Numbered from the stretch's first letter, positions 8,859 through 17,529 are shown. The stretch: DNA of 64,000 bases from Nocardioides sp. (GCF_004803405.1 NZ_SSXI01000089.1:39599-103598); one strand, 5' to 3'. Program-made: numbers and translations. Notes: generated by a model not told the origin, from the letters alone.

Positions 8859-8915
8859 CTCGGTCGAGGAACTCCGACCGTACTCCGCGGACGTTGAACG
8901 GACCAGAGTCGGGGC

Positions 8916-9812
8916 ATGAGCCTCGCCTTGGAACCCGGAACCATCATCGTTGGCGTCGACGGCTCGGCTGACGCCGACCGGGCGCTCCGCTGGGCCGCTG
9001 TGCAAGCATCCCTGGAACGTCGGCCCCTCGCCCTCGTGGCTTCCGCGAGCCTCGACCAGTTGGGCGACGTCGCCTGGGCCGGCGTCGGCGGGTATGTCGT
9101 ACCGGCCACCGACCTCGTCGAGCGGGCGCAGGGAGTGGCTGAGAAGGCGGCCGCCGCCGTGCGCCGCCTCCGAACTGGCCTGGCCGTGACCGCCCACGCC
9201 GCCCAAGGTGACCCTCGGGTGGTGCTCGTCGGCCTCTCCCGCAACGCCCACCTCCTCGTGGTCGGATCGCGCGGTCGCGGAGTGCTCCGCAGCCGACTGC
9301 TCGGCTCGGTGAGCACCGCTGTCAGCCGACACGCCCACTGCCCAGTGGTCGTCTGTCGCCCGGAGTCCCCGGGGAAGGTGCGTCGAGGTGTGCTCGTCGG
9401 CGCGGACGGCACAGCCGAGGGACAGGCGGTCCTGGAGTTCGCCTTCCAGCACGCCTCGATGCACAGGCTGCCGCTGACCGTGCTCCACTCCTTCAGCGAC
9501 GTGGTCGCGGCGCTGCACGGTGCCCACGTCGTGAACGCGCTTCAGGAAGACCTCGAGGAGGAGCGACTCCTTCTGGCCGAGGCCCTCGCCGGCTTCTCGG
9601 AGAAGTACCCCGAGGTCCACGTCGAGGGCCTGCTCGCTCGCGGGCTCGCCTATGAATGTCTGGCGGCCGACTCCGAGCGCTGGCACCTCGTCGTGGTGGG
9701 ACGGCACCCCACGGAGTCGCTGGGACGAATGGTCTCCGCCACCGTCGCCACGGCGGTGGTCGAGCGGGCCCACACGACGGTCGCCGTCGTCCCCGTGCCA
9801 GCGCCGCACTGA
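8916..9812 (+). CDS. tandem universal stress protein
   Basis: This 298-residue protein has two UspA domains in tandem. Domain 1 (about 8-147) starts TIIVGVDGSADADRALRWA and has an intact ATP-binding loop GSRGRGVLRSRLLGSVS near residues 115-131. Domain 2 (about 155-295) starts RRGVLVGADGTAEGQAVLEFA, but its loop GRHPTESLGRMVSATVA is degenerate, so probably one ATP site is functional. The layout and length match mycobacterial Rv2623-type proteins, which bind ATP and are DosR targets. Two DosR-like boxes lie upstream. The gene is monocistronic by spacing, with 159 bp to the DoxX-like gene. Confidence 0.92.
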   Translation: MSLALEPGTIIVGVDGSADADRALRWAAVQASLERRPLALVASASLDQLGDVAWAGVGGYVVPATDLVERAQGVAEKAAAAVRRLRTGLAVTAHAAQGDPRVVLVGLSRNAHLLVVGSRGRGVLRSRLLGSVSTAVSRHAHCPVVVCRPESPGKVRRGVLVGADGTAEGQAVLEFAFQHASMHRLPLTVLHSFSDVVAALHGAHVVNALQEDLEEERLLLAEALAGFSEKYPEVHVEGLLARGLAYECLAADSERWHLVVVGRHPTESLGRMVSATVATAVVERAHTTVAVVPVPAPH

Positions 9813-9835
9813 GGGCCCATCGGCACCCGCAGAGC

Positions 9836-9849
9836 GGGACCAAGTACCC
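9836..9849. promoter_or_regulatory. weak DosR-like box before the DoxX-like gene
   Basis: GGGACCAAGTACCC is an imperfect copy 122 bp upstream of the ATG at 9972. A separate 15-bp perfect dyad with a 3-bp centre, GGGGCCATCGGCCCC, occupies 9938-9952, close to the start. Confidence 0.3.
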
Positions 9850-9971
9850 ACGCAAGCGCTGTCCCTCGACCCTGCACCAGGCGCCCGGCAACCGGAAGGG
9901 TTTGTGTCACAAGAAGCCACAAGGACTTCAACCACCCGGGGCCATCGGCCCCACGACCAGGAGGCCATGAG

Positions 9972-10556
9972 ATGACCGCCGTGCAGCACCACTCCGACGC
10001 CGACGTCCTCGTCGAGCGAGACGTCGTCACCCACGAGAACGCCCGCCGAGGACTGGCCGTCGTGCGGATCGGCTTCGGCCTCACCTTCCTGTGGGCCTTC
10101 TTCGACAAGCTGCTCGCCCTCGGCTACGCCACCGGCAAGAACGCCGACACCGGCGTCGTCGACCGGTTCGGGCCAGACGCATGGATCAACGGCGGCAGCC
10201 CCACGTTCGGGTTCCTCACCTTCGGTGTCCCCGAGGACAACCCGTTCCGCGAGTTCTTCAACAACATCGCCGGCGACGGCTGGGCCAACTGGCTATTCAT
10301 GATCGGTCTGCTCGGCATCGGCCTCGCACTCACGTTCGGTGTCGGCATCCGGATTGCCGCCATCACCGGCGCCGCGCTCTACGTGGCGATGTGGATGGCG
10401 TCGCTGCCGCTGGAGAATAACCCCGTCCTCGACGTCCACCTGCTTGGTGCCGTCACCGTGGTGGTCCTGGCCCTCACCCTCGCCGGCGACACCTGGGGTC
10501 TCGGCAAGCAATGGGCCAAGATGAAGTTGGTGCGGAGGTTCCCCGTCCTGCGGTGA
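9972..10556 (+). CDS. DoxX-like membrane protein
   Basis: This 194-residue protein has four predicted membrane segments: AVVRIGFGLTFLWAFFDKL, WLFMIGLLGIGLALTFGVG, IAAITGAALYVAMWMASL and LLGAVTVVVLALTLAG. The helix arrangement and the ARRGLAVVRIGFG...FDKLLALG opening match DoxX/TQO-small-subunit-like proteins, a subunit of thiosulfate:quinone oxidoreductase in some archaea but mostly uncharacterised in actinobacteria. An AGGAGG-like site precedes the ATG at 9972. It follows the tandem USP gene on the same strand and ends at a perfect palindrome that probably terminates transcription. A role in quinone-linked redox balance is inferred from family and neighbourhood only. Confidence 0.75.
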   Translation: MTAVQHHSDADVLVERDVVTHENARRGLAVVRIGFGLTFLWAFFDKLLALGYATGKNADTGVVDRFGPDAWINGGSPTFGFLTFGVPEDNPFREFFNNIAGDGWANWLFMIGLLGIGLALTFGVGIRIAAITGAALYVAMWMASLPLENNPVLDVHLLGAVTVVVLALTLAGDTWGLGKQWAKMKLVRRFPVLR

Positions 10557-10580
10557 CCCCGCATCCGCAACCAACGACCG

Positions 10581-10608
10581 GAGTCCGTGAGCCTAGGCTC
10601 ACGGACTC
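10581..10608 (+). terminator. 28-bp perfect palindrome after the DoxX-like gene
   Basis: The two 14-base arms (GAGTCCGTGAGCCT and its complement) abut with no spacer, 25 bp after the stop at 10556. There is no T-run, as is usual in high-GC actinobacterial terminators. Confidence 0.65.
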
Positions 10609-11270
10609 TGTAGGTTCGCCTCCGTCCGAAGGTCAGCCGCGGTGCCGTGAGCGCCCCGACCCGGATCATTAGCCGTGCTGCCTCAGTCCCAGGGACTCGG
10701 TAGCCGGACAGGCGATCTCAGACTCCCAGCACACTGACACCGTCTGGATGGACCGAGGACAGAGGGAGCCTGACGGCGCGTGGTCTCCATGATGGCGGGT
10801 GCGCGGCCGCACTCATCTGCCGCTGTCGGGGCAAGCGGACCACGCGGTGACAGGTGACCACCGGGCGTTGACCGGTCCAAACACGCTCGTGTGCAGCACC
10901 AGTAGTTGTGCGCCAACCTCTTGCGCTCGTCTTCAACATGACATCGGCCGCGGCATACGAGAGAGCCACGACGTCGCCGTCTGTGCGGTCCAGCTACTCG
11001 ATCAGTAGCGACCGCTCACAGGCGGGAGGTGGGCGCACCAGCGGCGGTTGTAAGAAGCACCTCCGCGTTTGAAGGGGAATCGAGCGAATTCGCGAGGGAT
11101 CACAGCACTTCGCAGGAGAGGACTGGGTTTTCCCGGTTAGACGACCTGCCCGAACGAACGACCACCCCATGTCCGGTACAGGCCGAATGCAGTGAGTTCG
11201 CGGAAAGTCGGACCTCGTGAGCGTCTGCATCCAGTCGACGTCCCGATCGAAACGCCATTCGGCCGATCGC
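10609..11270. other. 660-bp stretch with no recognisable gene
   Basis: Short open frames exist on both strands but none has a coding-like residue pattern, a ribosome binding site or recognisable homology. This is the junction between the stress cluster and the mobile patchwork. Confidence 0.5.
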
Positions 11271-12068
11271 TCACTCATCGAACGTCAACCCGTGATCACG
11301 CAGTTTCCGGATGTCCTCCGGACGAAAGCGCACATTCCTACCCATGCGGACTGACGGGATGCGCTCGGCCCGCGGCGCGATACATCCAGTCCGGCGCGAC
11401 TCGGAGGATGGCTGCAGCCTCCTCGACCAGCATCAGTGGTTCGATCGTCGCGACCGCTTGGGACGCGGCGTGGCGGGAGCCCGAGCGATCGGGCCCGGCC
11501 CAGGTCACCGGAGTTCCCCCTTTCTTCCCGAGAAGTTCGATCTGCTCGACCAAACGTCGACGGGCCTCCTTCCACTCCCGAAGGTGATCCTCACGAAACT
11601 CGGTGACGAACTGACTGAGGTAGTCCGCGGTCGGGCGCTTCGGAACCTCCCTGACCCATCGCTTCAGCAATGTCTTGGTGGCCCGCGCAGAAGTCTCTCG
11701 GCGGCCGGGACATCGGTCTCCGCGGGACGACCGGCGCTTCTCTGTACGGCGATCAGCGTCTGGTGCTGGGCCCACTCCCGTTCGAGGTAGAGCCTGTGCG
11801 GCCGTCGTGCGCGGTTGATCAGATCACGGATGTCCTTGTGCGAGAGCCAGCCACGGAACTCGACGTTCTGCCCGAAACGAGATGGCGGGCGGCGAGGAGC
11901 GGGCGCGCGCGATGTGGGCGGTCGCGCCAGTCTTTGTTCGGCGCACTTGAGTTGGACACAGGTGAAAAGTCTGAGTCCTGAATATGTGCGCTCGTTGTCC
12001 TCGCTACTTGCGCGCCTCGAGCGGCTCGGGCTCCTTCTTTCGGAGAGGGTCGCGACGCTCGCGTCCAA
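11271..12068 (-). pseudogene. decayed mobile-element gene(s) ending in a helix-turn-helix/excisionase-like domain
   Basis: Minus-strand coding traces run across three frames. The upstream part contains NVEFRGWLSHKDIRDLINRA and RPHRLYLEREWAQHQ; the middle part has RPTADYLSQFVTEFRED and LVEQIELLGKKGG. The end reads MLVEEAAAILRVAPDWMYR, then after a frameshift IPSVRMGRNVRFRPEDI and RKLRDHGLTFDE before the stop at 11271. The last part fits the MerR-like/excisionase helix-turn-helix found in actinobacterial integrative elements (Leu-rich helix, 'x-P-S-V-R-x-G-R-x-x-R-F' wing). Frame changes near 11690 and 11365 break it. It may be one long gene or a Rep/accessory gene plus an excisionase gene. Confidence 0.45.
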
Positions 12069-12240
12069 CGATAGTCGGCCTTCTGACGAGGAACTCGCGG
12101 GCGCCTACTGGCGTCTGAGCGACTTTGGTTACGGCGTTCTGGACGAGCTATGGCGCATCGGCGATGATCGACGAGTAGGTCCACCGTCCCAGCTCGGACC
12201 TGCCGAGCTCAGCCCTCGTCTCGCACCTGTGATGTCCTGA
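11962..12240 (+). CDS. possible small hypothetical protein
   Basis: A GTG-initiated frame encodes 92 residues with an amphipathic Leu-rich helix (LSSLLARLERLGLLLSERV) and a plausible globular composition (DEELAGAYWRLSDFGYGVL). There is no good ribosome binding site. It overlaps the decayed minus-strand frame by about 100 bp and ends inside the hairpin at 12226. No family is recognised. It could be a genuine small gene of the integrated element or chance coding. Confidence 0.35.
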   Translation: MKSLSPEYVRSLSSLLARLERLGLLLSERVATLASNDSRPSDEELAGAYWRLSDFGYGVLDELWRIGDDRRVGPPSQLGPAELSPRLAPVMS

Positions 12241-12251
12241 GACATCACAGG
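12226..12251. terminator. hairpin CCTGTGATGTC / GACATCACAGG
   Basis: An 11-bp perfect inverted repeat with a CTGA loop directly abuts the first tRNA-like repeat. It could terminate the small gene ending at 12240, or be an element-end structure. Confidence 0.5.
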
Positions 12252-12373
12252 GTAGCGGGGGCAGGATTTGATTCTGCGAACTCTGGACGCCTTCGAGAAC
12301 ATGACGAGCGCCACTGCCGAGTCCCGGAAGCTACGGAAGTCCTCCGCGTGGTGAGGGATTCGCCCTCGCTTCC
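12252..12373 (-). repeat. tRNA-3'-end-like att repeat, copy 1 (degenerate)
   Basis: The block 12252-12286, read on the minus strand, resembles the T-arm and acceptor end of an initiator tRNA (TCAAATCCTGCCCCCGCTAC), with a few mismatches in the T stem. A second conserved block, GTGGTGAGGGATTCG at 12348, follows about 60 bp later. Copy 2 at 19957-20081 has both blocks with nearly the same spacing. No complete tRNA gene is present here. Interpreted as an attachment-site remnant. Confidence 0.6.
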
Positions 12374-12600
12374 AGTCTTCATGTTACCGGACTGATGTCG
12401 AGGAGTGCCGGTCGTTTCTGGAGTATAGATGGACACCGCTCGAAACGGTCGACCCAGCTCGATGCGAGCGGTATCAAACCTGAGTGCGCGTCAACTTGGC
12501 CCGTTCGGGCAACACGGTTCGCGCGAATGGAGGTTCGTCGAGTCCTGCCAGTGATCTGAGGCTGGTTGCGAGACTGGTCCATTGCGGCCGAGGAGTCGTC

Positions 12601-14994
12601 ATGGGAGGCGAAATGCCCGCGCACGCTTCCCCGAACCCGGTTCCGCGGCAGCAGAACAGTGACGGGGAGTCGACGCGTCGAAGCCGAGTCGGCGACCCAA
12701 GCCAGTACGTCGCGCCGGTGAATCGGGCCGCCTACGTGCTCGGCCTGCAGGGCTCCGCCGGGAACCGTGCGACGACCTTGCTCGTCAGCCGGCACGCCGT
12801 CCAGCGCGACCGCGCCGGCGCGGGCAGGCCAGGCTCCGACGACGCCAACCGGTTCCTCGTGCACTACTTCGTCGGCCAGGGCCACCAGCGCCGGCGGGAC
12901 ATCGACGGCATCGCCGCCGGCTTGAAGGAACGAGTTCGCGGCCAGCAGTACGGACTGGTCCGCGCGGTCGTGCAGGAGGTCGAGGCGCGGATCGAGGACA
13001 ACGTCGTGTCAACGCTCATGAACCTGTTGCTCGACGTCGACCTCGGGCGGGCAGCAGAGTCAGGCGACGGGCGGGCAATGCTCGACGTCATGTACGACGC
13101 GCTGGTCACCGGGGACGTGAGCAGCGCGGAGCGGAAGTCCAGCACCCGGATCCTGGATGCGAAGCGCAAGCAGGTGCCACAAGACACATTCCTGAGCGGA
13201 ATGGACCGACGGATGATCTTCCCGATCCGCAACATCGGGATGACCCGGACGGCGAGCGCCACCTTTCGCGCCGAACTCCTGCCGAACGGCAAGGTGAAGG
13301 TCCGGTACACCTCGATCAAAGTCGACCAGTACCAGATGTTCGCAGACGACCTGAAGACCCTCGGCGGTTGGAGCGCGGTGAGAGAAGGGCTCGTGCTGGA
13401 GCCCGAGCATATCGTGGCCGTGCGCCTACACGACGAGGGCCTCACGACGCCGGTCGACATCCCCGCCCTCGCGCTCATCGACTACGGTCAGCAAATCCAG
13501 GACAAGACGCTGAGCACGGCCGCCACCGCGTTCTTCCTCGGTCTCACGGTCGGTCTCGGAGCGTTGGGCGGCGGTGCGATCCGCGGGGCACAGACCCAGA
13601 TTGCGAAGGGCAAGGCGTCGAAGGCGGCGCTGTGGGGCGCGCGCGGGCTGGTGTGGGCCGAGCGTGCGGCCTTCGGCATCCAGGCCGGTGCGTTGTTCAT
13701 CAACGACCGTCGTGACTGGATCCTAAAGAACTGGCCGGACGGCGGTCGCACGCTACTGGACGCGGTCGACACGGCCAACCGGATCGCCGGCTTCTACGGC
13801 GCCTGGGGACGGCTGAGCATCGAGTCCATCATCGCGCTCCGGACCAAGGCATTGGCCGCGTCGCAGGCATGGAAGTCCTCGACCGCCCAACCGCGCGCCC
13901 TGAAGCCGCAGGAGCGGCAGACGGTCAAGGCCATCGACGACGAGATCGACCTGCTCGCGGCGGAGCTCCTCCACGCCCAGCAGCTCGCGGCCAGGCACCC
14001 GGCGCCCGCGCCCAGAGGCCGGGCCGGATTCGGCGACTCTCCTCGGGTGGTCGAGGCGAGGCGCCCACCGCGGATCGATACGGCCGACGCCTACGAGCAC
14101 ATCAAGCGCGACAGCGGAGGGTTCGTGAAGCTGAAGCGGGACGGTCACGCCATCGTCTGCCAGCGCTGCGCCGAGACGCCCTCCTGGTCGGCGGGGATCG
14201 AGAAGGACTACCGCAAGGAGCTGAGGGACCACGCCGCCGCCCCCTACCGCACCCGGCTCGCCGATCTGAAGCTACGCGAGACGGCCACACCGGCGTCGGA
14301 GGCGGCGGCGCGAGAAATGCTGGCCCGGGAGTTCGGAGCTCTCGTCGATGATCTGGACGCGTTCCGGATTCGCGCGCGCATCATGGAGCGCAGCCACCTC
14401 GATCCGCAGCAGGTGGACGCTCTGATCCGGCTCTCCGGCGGGCAGCCGGACGTCGTCGAGGGGCTCCTGCACCTCGCGCGGTACGACCACCGACGCGTAC
14501 GCGCACTCCTCACCTGGTCCTCGGCGAACGGGTCGCCGGCCAGACGCATCTGGGAGCTGGCCAAGAAGTTCGAGAAGCGAACCGCCGCACCGAAGACGCC
14601 GTTCTCGTCCACGCGACTCGGGCCCTACGCCACCGAGGCGAACATCTCCCACTTCCTGGAAGCGCACCACTACAGGTACTTCGAGCCGGACGCGATCGCC
14701 GGCCGACCGCCGATCACGACGATGTGGTCACCGAAGGTCACCGTCCAGGACCTCGAGAACCATCTCCTCGAGGCCGTCGACAAACTCAAGGCGAGACCGT
14801 GGCACCCGCGGCCAAACGAGATGAGCACGACGGTCAAACTGGACAACGGCGTCGTCGTCCAGCTCGGCGTGCACCACAACGGCTACATCGGGCAGTTCTA
14901 TCCCGTATCTGGCCCAGCTGACCTGGTCGAACAGGTCGCCTGGGACGAGCTTGTCGAAGCCTTCGGCGTCCTCTTCGGGCAAGCAGCCCGCTGA
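12601..14994 (+). CDS. large protein with contractile-injection-system-cargo-like leader
   Basis: This is a 797-residue soluble protein of unknown function. Near residues 40-65 it has VLGLQGSAGNRATTLLVSRH followed by AVQR. This L-Q-x-x-A-G-N-x-A-x-x-x-L-L...VQR pattern is the leader typical of actinobacterial proteins linked to extracellular contractile injection systems and DUF4157-type toxins. A hydrophobic segment (AATAFFLGLTVGLGALGGGA) lies near residue 310. A Cys pair (IVCQRCAETPSW) sits near 520. The C-terminal 130 residues (ATEANISHFLEAHHYRYF, TTVKLDNGVVVQLGVHHNG) form a compact domain that may be the effector. ATG at 12601 is chosen because GAGGAG precedes it by 6 bp; an upstream GTG at 12484 lacks such a site. 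No sheath, tube or baseplate genes are in the window, so the delivery link is inferred. Confidence 0.7.
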   Translation: MGGEMPAHASPNPVPRQQNSDGESTRRSRVGDPSQYVAPVNRAAYVLGLQGSAGNRATTLLVSRHAVQRDRAGAGRPGSDDANRFLVHYFVGQGHQRRRDIDGIAAGLKERVRGQQYGLVRAVVQEVEARIEDNVVSTLMNLLLDVDLGRAAESGDGRAMLDVMYDALVTGDVSSAERKSSTRILDAKRKQVPQDTFLSGMDRRMIFPIRNIGMTRTASATFRAELLPNGKVKVRYTSIKVDQYQMFADDLKTLGGWSAVREGLVLEPEHIVAVRLHDEGLTTPVDIPALALIDYGQQIQDKTLSTAATAFFLGLTVGLGALGGGAIRGAQTQIAKGKASKAALWGARGLVWAERAAFGIQAGALFINDRRDWILKNWPDGGRTLLDAVDTANRIAGFYGAWGRLSIESIIALRTKALAASQAWKSSTAQPRALKPQERQTVKAIDDEIDLLAAELLHAQQLAARHPAPAPRGRAGFGDSPRVVEARRPPRIDTADAYEHIKRDSGGFVKLKRDGHAIVCQRCAETPSWSAGIEKDYRKELRDHAAAPYRTRLADLKLRETATPASEAAAREMLAREFGALVDDLDAFRIRARIMERSHLDPQQVDALIRLSGGQPDVVEGLLHLARYDHRRVRALLTWSSANGSPARRIWELAKKFEKRTAAPKTPFSSTRLGPYATEANISHFLEAHHYRYFEPDAIAGRPPITTMWSPKVTVQDLENHLLEAVDKLKARPWHPRPNEMSTTVKLDNGVVVQLGVHHNGYIGQFYPVSGPADLVEQVAWDELVEAFGVLFGQAAR

Positions 14995-15270
14995 GTCGCT
15001 GACGATCCGTTACCGGGACGCGGGTGGCAGAGGAAACCCGCAGGCACCCGCACGGCAGTCGACTGACAGCACGTCGGCTTGGAGAAGCGGGCAGCCCCTC
15101 CTCCAATGAGACCGTGCCGCCGCGTCATACTGCCACGGTGACGCCGGTGGTCTAGCTCGCTCAGGTCATGGCGGCTCCGTGCTCAGAGAGCAGGATGGCG
15201 CTCTGCAACGGAACGAGGGATCCGCATACGTCGACGGAGGAGTCTGATCGGTAATGCCGCATCCCGCGGC

Positions 15271-15871
15271 TCAGCGTCCGGAGGTGAACTTGCCTACGTA
15301 GAGACCATCGAGGCCCGCAAGCGGTCCGGTCGAGGGCGCCTGAAGAACGAATGCAAGCCGACGGCCGTCCGGTGCCGGGATCGATTGATTGGCCTGCCCA
15401 CCGATGGCGCTGACGTGGGTCAACCTACGCACTCGGTTGGAACCGTCGAGTGCGACGACGAAGAGATCGAAGGGCCCGCCGGCCAGTTTCACTGCGCCGA
15501 AGAGTCCACTGACGCCGCGTGCCGGATGCGTGTCCGAATGCGCGGTTCGACTCTTCGAGGCCGAACCGCTCGCCCGGAAACAGGTGCGTCTCGTTGTGGG
15601 GACGGTCGCGGTAGAGGCGTCGCGTCGCGCCCGTGGCGAGGTCTAGCTCGAACATCTCGCCGTTCACCGGCAGCTCGAAGCCCAAGCCCCAAAACATCAC
15701 GGCCGCGTCGTCGCGGGCAAAGTCGTACGGTTCTCCATAGCCGCCGACCGATCCGCCCGCCCGCGGTAGCGGAGTGGTGATCGCACGTTGATTGACGATG
15801 GCCGCGCGCTGTCCGTCGTGCACCAGCTCGCCGAGCCTCATCTGACCGAGAGGGTCGCAACTCCTGACCAT
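15271..15871 (-). pseudogene. TolB-like beta-propeller (PD40) protein fragment, frameshifted
   Basis: The first part (about 15871-15540) reads AAVMFWGLGFELPVNGEMFE and LDLATGATRRLYRDRPHNE; a frame change near 15535 leads into GVSGLFGAVKLAGGPFDLF and PAPDGRRLAFVLQAPSTG. The S/A-P-D-G-R-x-x-A-F pattern is the PD40 repeat of WD40-like/TolB beta-propellers. Only about 200 residues remain, so the 5' part is probably missing as well. No intact start, ribosome binding site or partner gene is evident. Confidence 0.6.
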
Positions 15872-16116
15872 GCGATTCGGAAACTTTCAATCGAGGGTGC
15901 GGTTGCCACCTGAACCCGCCCTTCTCGGAGAGCGGCCGCGCGATGTGGGTCGTTGCTCACCGACGAGGGGGGCGGATGTGACCCGTGCTCGACTCGACGA
16001 CTCGTCCACGATTCAGGACCTACAAGGCTGTCTCGAGCAGCCGGGTGCTGGTCGTCCTCGTGACAGCCGCCCTCTGGGCGTTCGGACACCGGGACCCCAC
16101 AACCCCTAGCAACGGC

Positions 16117-16150
16117 ACAGCCCGCCCACCTTCACCGGTGGGCGGGCTGT
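16117..16150 (+). terminator. strong rho-independent terminator
   Basis: A 14-bp perfect stem (ACAGCCCGCCCACC with its complement) encloses a 6-base loop and is followed by ACGTCTTTT. Orientation is plus strand. No convincing plus-strand gene precedes it, so it may insulate the following gene or terminate transcription from a lost gene. Confidence 0.8.
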
Positions 16151-16195
16151 ACGTCTTTTACGGCCCGAGGGGGCCGTTCGGAGGGATTGTCTAGG

Positions 16196-16313
16196 CCATT
16201 GGCCCTGGGTGCCACGCAAACCTGCGAACCCAGGGTCTGGGACTGCCTACGTTGAGCCCCGAGCGACCGGGACTCACGGGGGTACTCGGGCTCCACTCGG
16301 AAGGTTCGATCCA
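16196..16313 (+). promoter_or_regulatory. structured 5' leader of the small secreted protein gene
   Basis: Two nested hairpins can be drawn: CCCTGGGT (16203) with ACCCAGGG (16228), enclosing CGCA-AACC-TGCG; and GAGCCCCGAG (about 16255) with CTCGGGCTC (about 16288). The CACGCAAACC segment is faintly like the core of GEMM/c-di-GMP riboswitches, but the tetraloop-receptor GACGCAAAGCC element is absent. A cis-regulatory RNA is possible; the class is unassigned. Confidence 0.35.
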
Positions 16314-16718
16314 ATGCAGAAGTCCACCAAGATCATCGCCGCCGCCAGCGCGGCAGGGTTCGTCGCGTTCAGCGCGTCCGCGTTCACCGCGACCAGCACC
16401 GTCGACGACGCGGCCATCAACGTCGGCTCAGTCGTGCAGACCGTCAGTGGCGCCACCATCACCAACGTGGCCCACACCTACACCGACTCCACCGACACCA
16501 CGACCGCGATCTCGGCCAAGGCCGAGCAGCTCCTCTCCACCGCCACCGGCGTAGTCAAGGTCTCCATCAACTCCGGCACCTCGCAGAACTGCACCGTGAC
16601 ACTGACTGACGTCGCCCCCCTCGGCACCGACGAGGGCGCCTCGGACTACAGCACCCTGAACTGCGACATCACCGACGTCGCGAACGTGACCAACGTCCGA
16701 TTCATCGTCAACGGCTGA
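16314..16718 (+). CDS. small secreted protein of unknown family
   Basis: This 134-residue protein has a Sec signal peptide (K-S-T-K then AAASAAGFVAFSASAF with cleavage near AFTA-TS). The mature part is Ser/Thr/Asp/Val-rich with two cysteines, in NCTVTLTDV and LNCDITDV, which could form a disulfide. The composition suggests a small beta-rich surface or secreted domain. The start is supported by GGAAGG about 9 bp upstream. The gene is isolated, preceded by a terminator and a structured leader and followed by a strong hairpin, so it is a stand-alone transcription unit. No family recognised. Confidence 0.72.
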   Translation: MQKSTKIIAAASAAGFVAFSASAFTATSTVDDAAINVGSVVQTVSGATITNVAHTYTDSTDTTTAISAKAEQLLSTATGVVKVSINSGTSQNCTVTLTDVAPLGTDEGASDYSTLNCDITDVANVTNVRFIVNG

Positions 16719-16836
16719 GTCAGAGCCTGAGGCGGGAGCAGGCCGCTGACGCATACCCCAGCTCTGCCGGTGAGCCTGTCCCCCGCCGGCAGTAGGCGGC
16801 TACATCTCGGGTAGCGCCCACGCACCCGCGAGCCGC

Positions 16837-16873
16837 CGGTCGGGTGGGGCCAAACCCCGGCCCCGCCCGACCG
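16837..16873 (+). terminator. long GC-rich hairpin downstream of the secreted protein gene
   Basis: CGGTCGGGTGGGGCC pairs with GGCCCCGCCCGACCG (one G-T wobble) around a 7-base loop, 119 bp after the stop at 16718. Two further hairpins occur at 17070-17106 (GACCCCGGCC stem) and 17373-17408 (CACAGCGCACC stem). The stretch 16874-17520 otherwise holds no recognisable gene. Confidence 0.6.
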
Positions 16874-17529
16874 ACGTACTTCCCACCCGGCCAAGTTCCT
16901 CTCCAACGAGGACGCGCGCACCTCACCGTCGGAACCTCCGCCGTGACCTGCCGGCCGTCCCTTTTGGCAATCCTGGCGCCTTGGTCCCGGCAGCGTCTGT
17001 GGTCCTCATCGCCGGGCAAAGCCCTATCAGTCGCTCTCGGCCCTACGCACGGCTGACCGAGATCGGCCAGACCCCGGCCCGTCTAAAGCAAACGGCGGCC
17101 GGGGTCGCCCGCTGGCTAGCACCACTCACGCCGAAGCCATCAGGTTCCTGGCCTTCTCCGCGCTCCCGCGTCATCGGCGCCAGCGGCACCGGCCTCGTGC
17201 CGCCGAGCTGACGTGCCGTGCCCACCCCAACAGCACCCCCTCCTTACCCGAATTTGGGTATACGGATGGCCAGTTCGGGTTACCGGCCGACCATGCCCAA
17301 CGCGAGCGCCGCCTTGATCGCCGACGCCGTCCAGGAGCGCGCCCGAGACCAGGCCGCCTGAGAGAACTCCGGCCACAGCGCACCTCCTCCCGGGCGGGGT
17401 GCGCTGTGGGCCGTCTAGGGTCACGCCACCACCAGCTCGACCCACGCTTCCGCCACGCCTGACCGGTATCTGGGCCGACCTCAAGCTCGCCTACTTGCTC
17501 ATCTTCGACGAGCACCCCGACCTGGGGCC

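Noticed and set aside
10683..11278. Several 70-95-codon frames on both strands
   Set aside because: Residue composition (Arg/Ser/Pro/Cys-rich, irregular) and lack of start signals are typical of chance frames in GC-rich DNA.
12484..12600. Upstream GTG start for the injection-cargo-like protein
   Set aside because: It has no ribosome binding site and adds a low-complexity extension; ATG 12601 has GAGGAG at good spacing.
15985..16194. Short plus-strand frame of about 69 codons running through the terminator at 16117
   Set aside because: It crosses a strong rho-independent terminator and has no ribosome binding site or homology, so it is unlikely to be a gene.
16196..16313. Possible c-di-GMP (GEMM) riboswitch
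   Set aside because: The CACGCAAACC segment is suggestive but the second conserved core element and tetraloop receptor are missing, so the class was not assigned.
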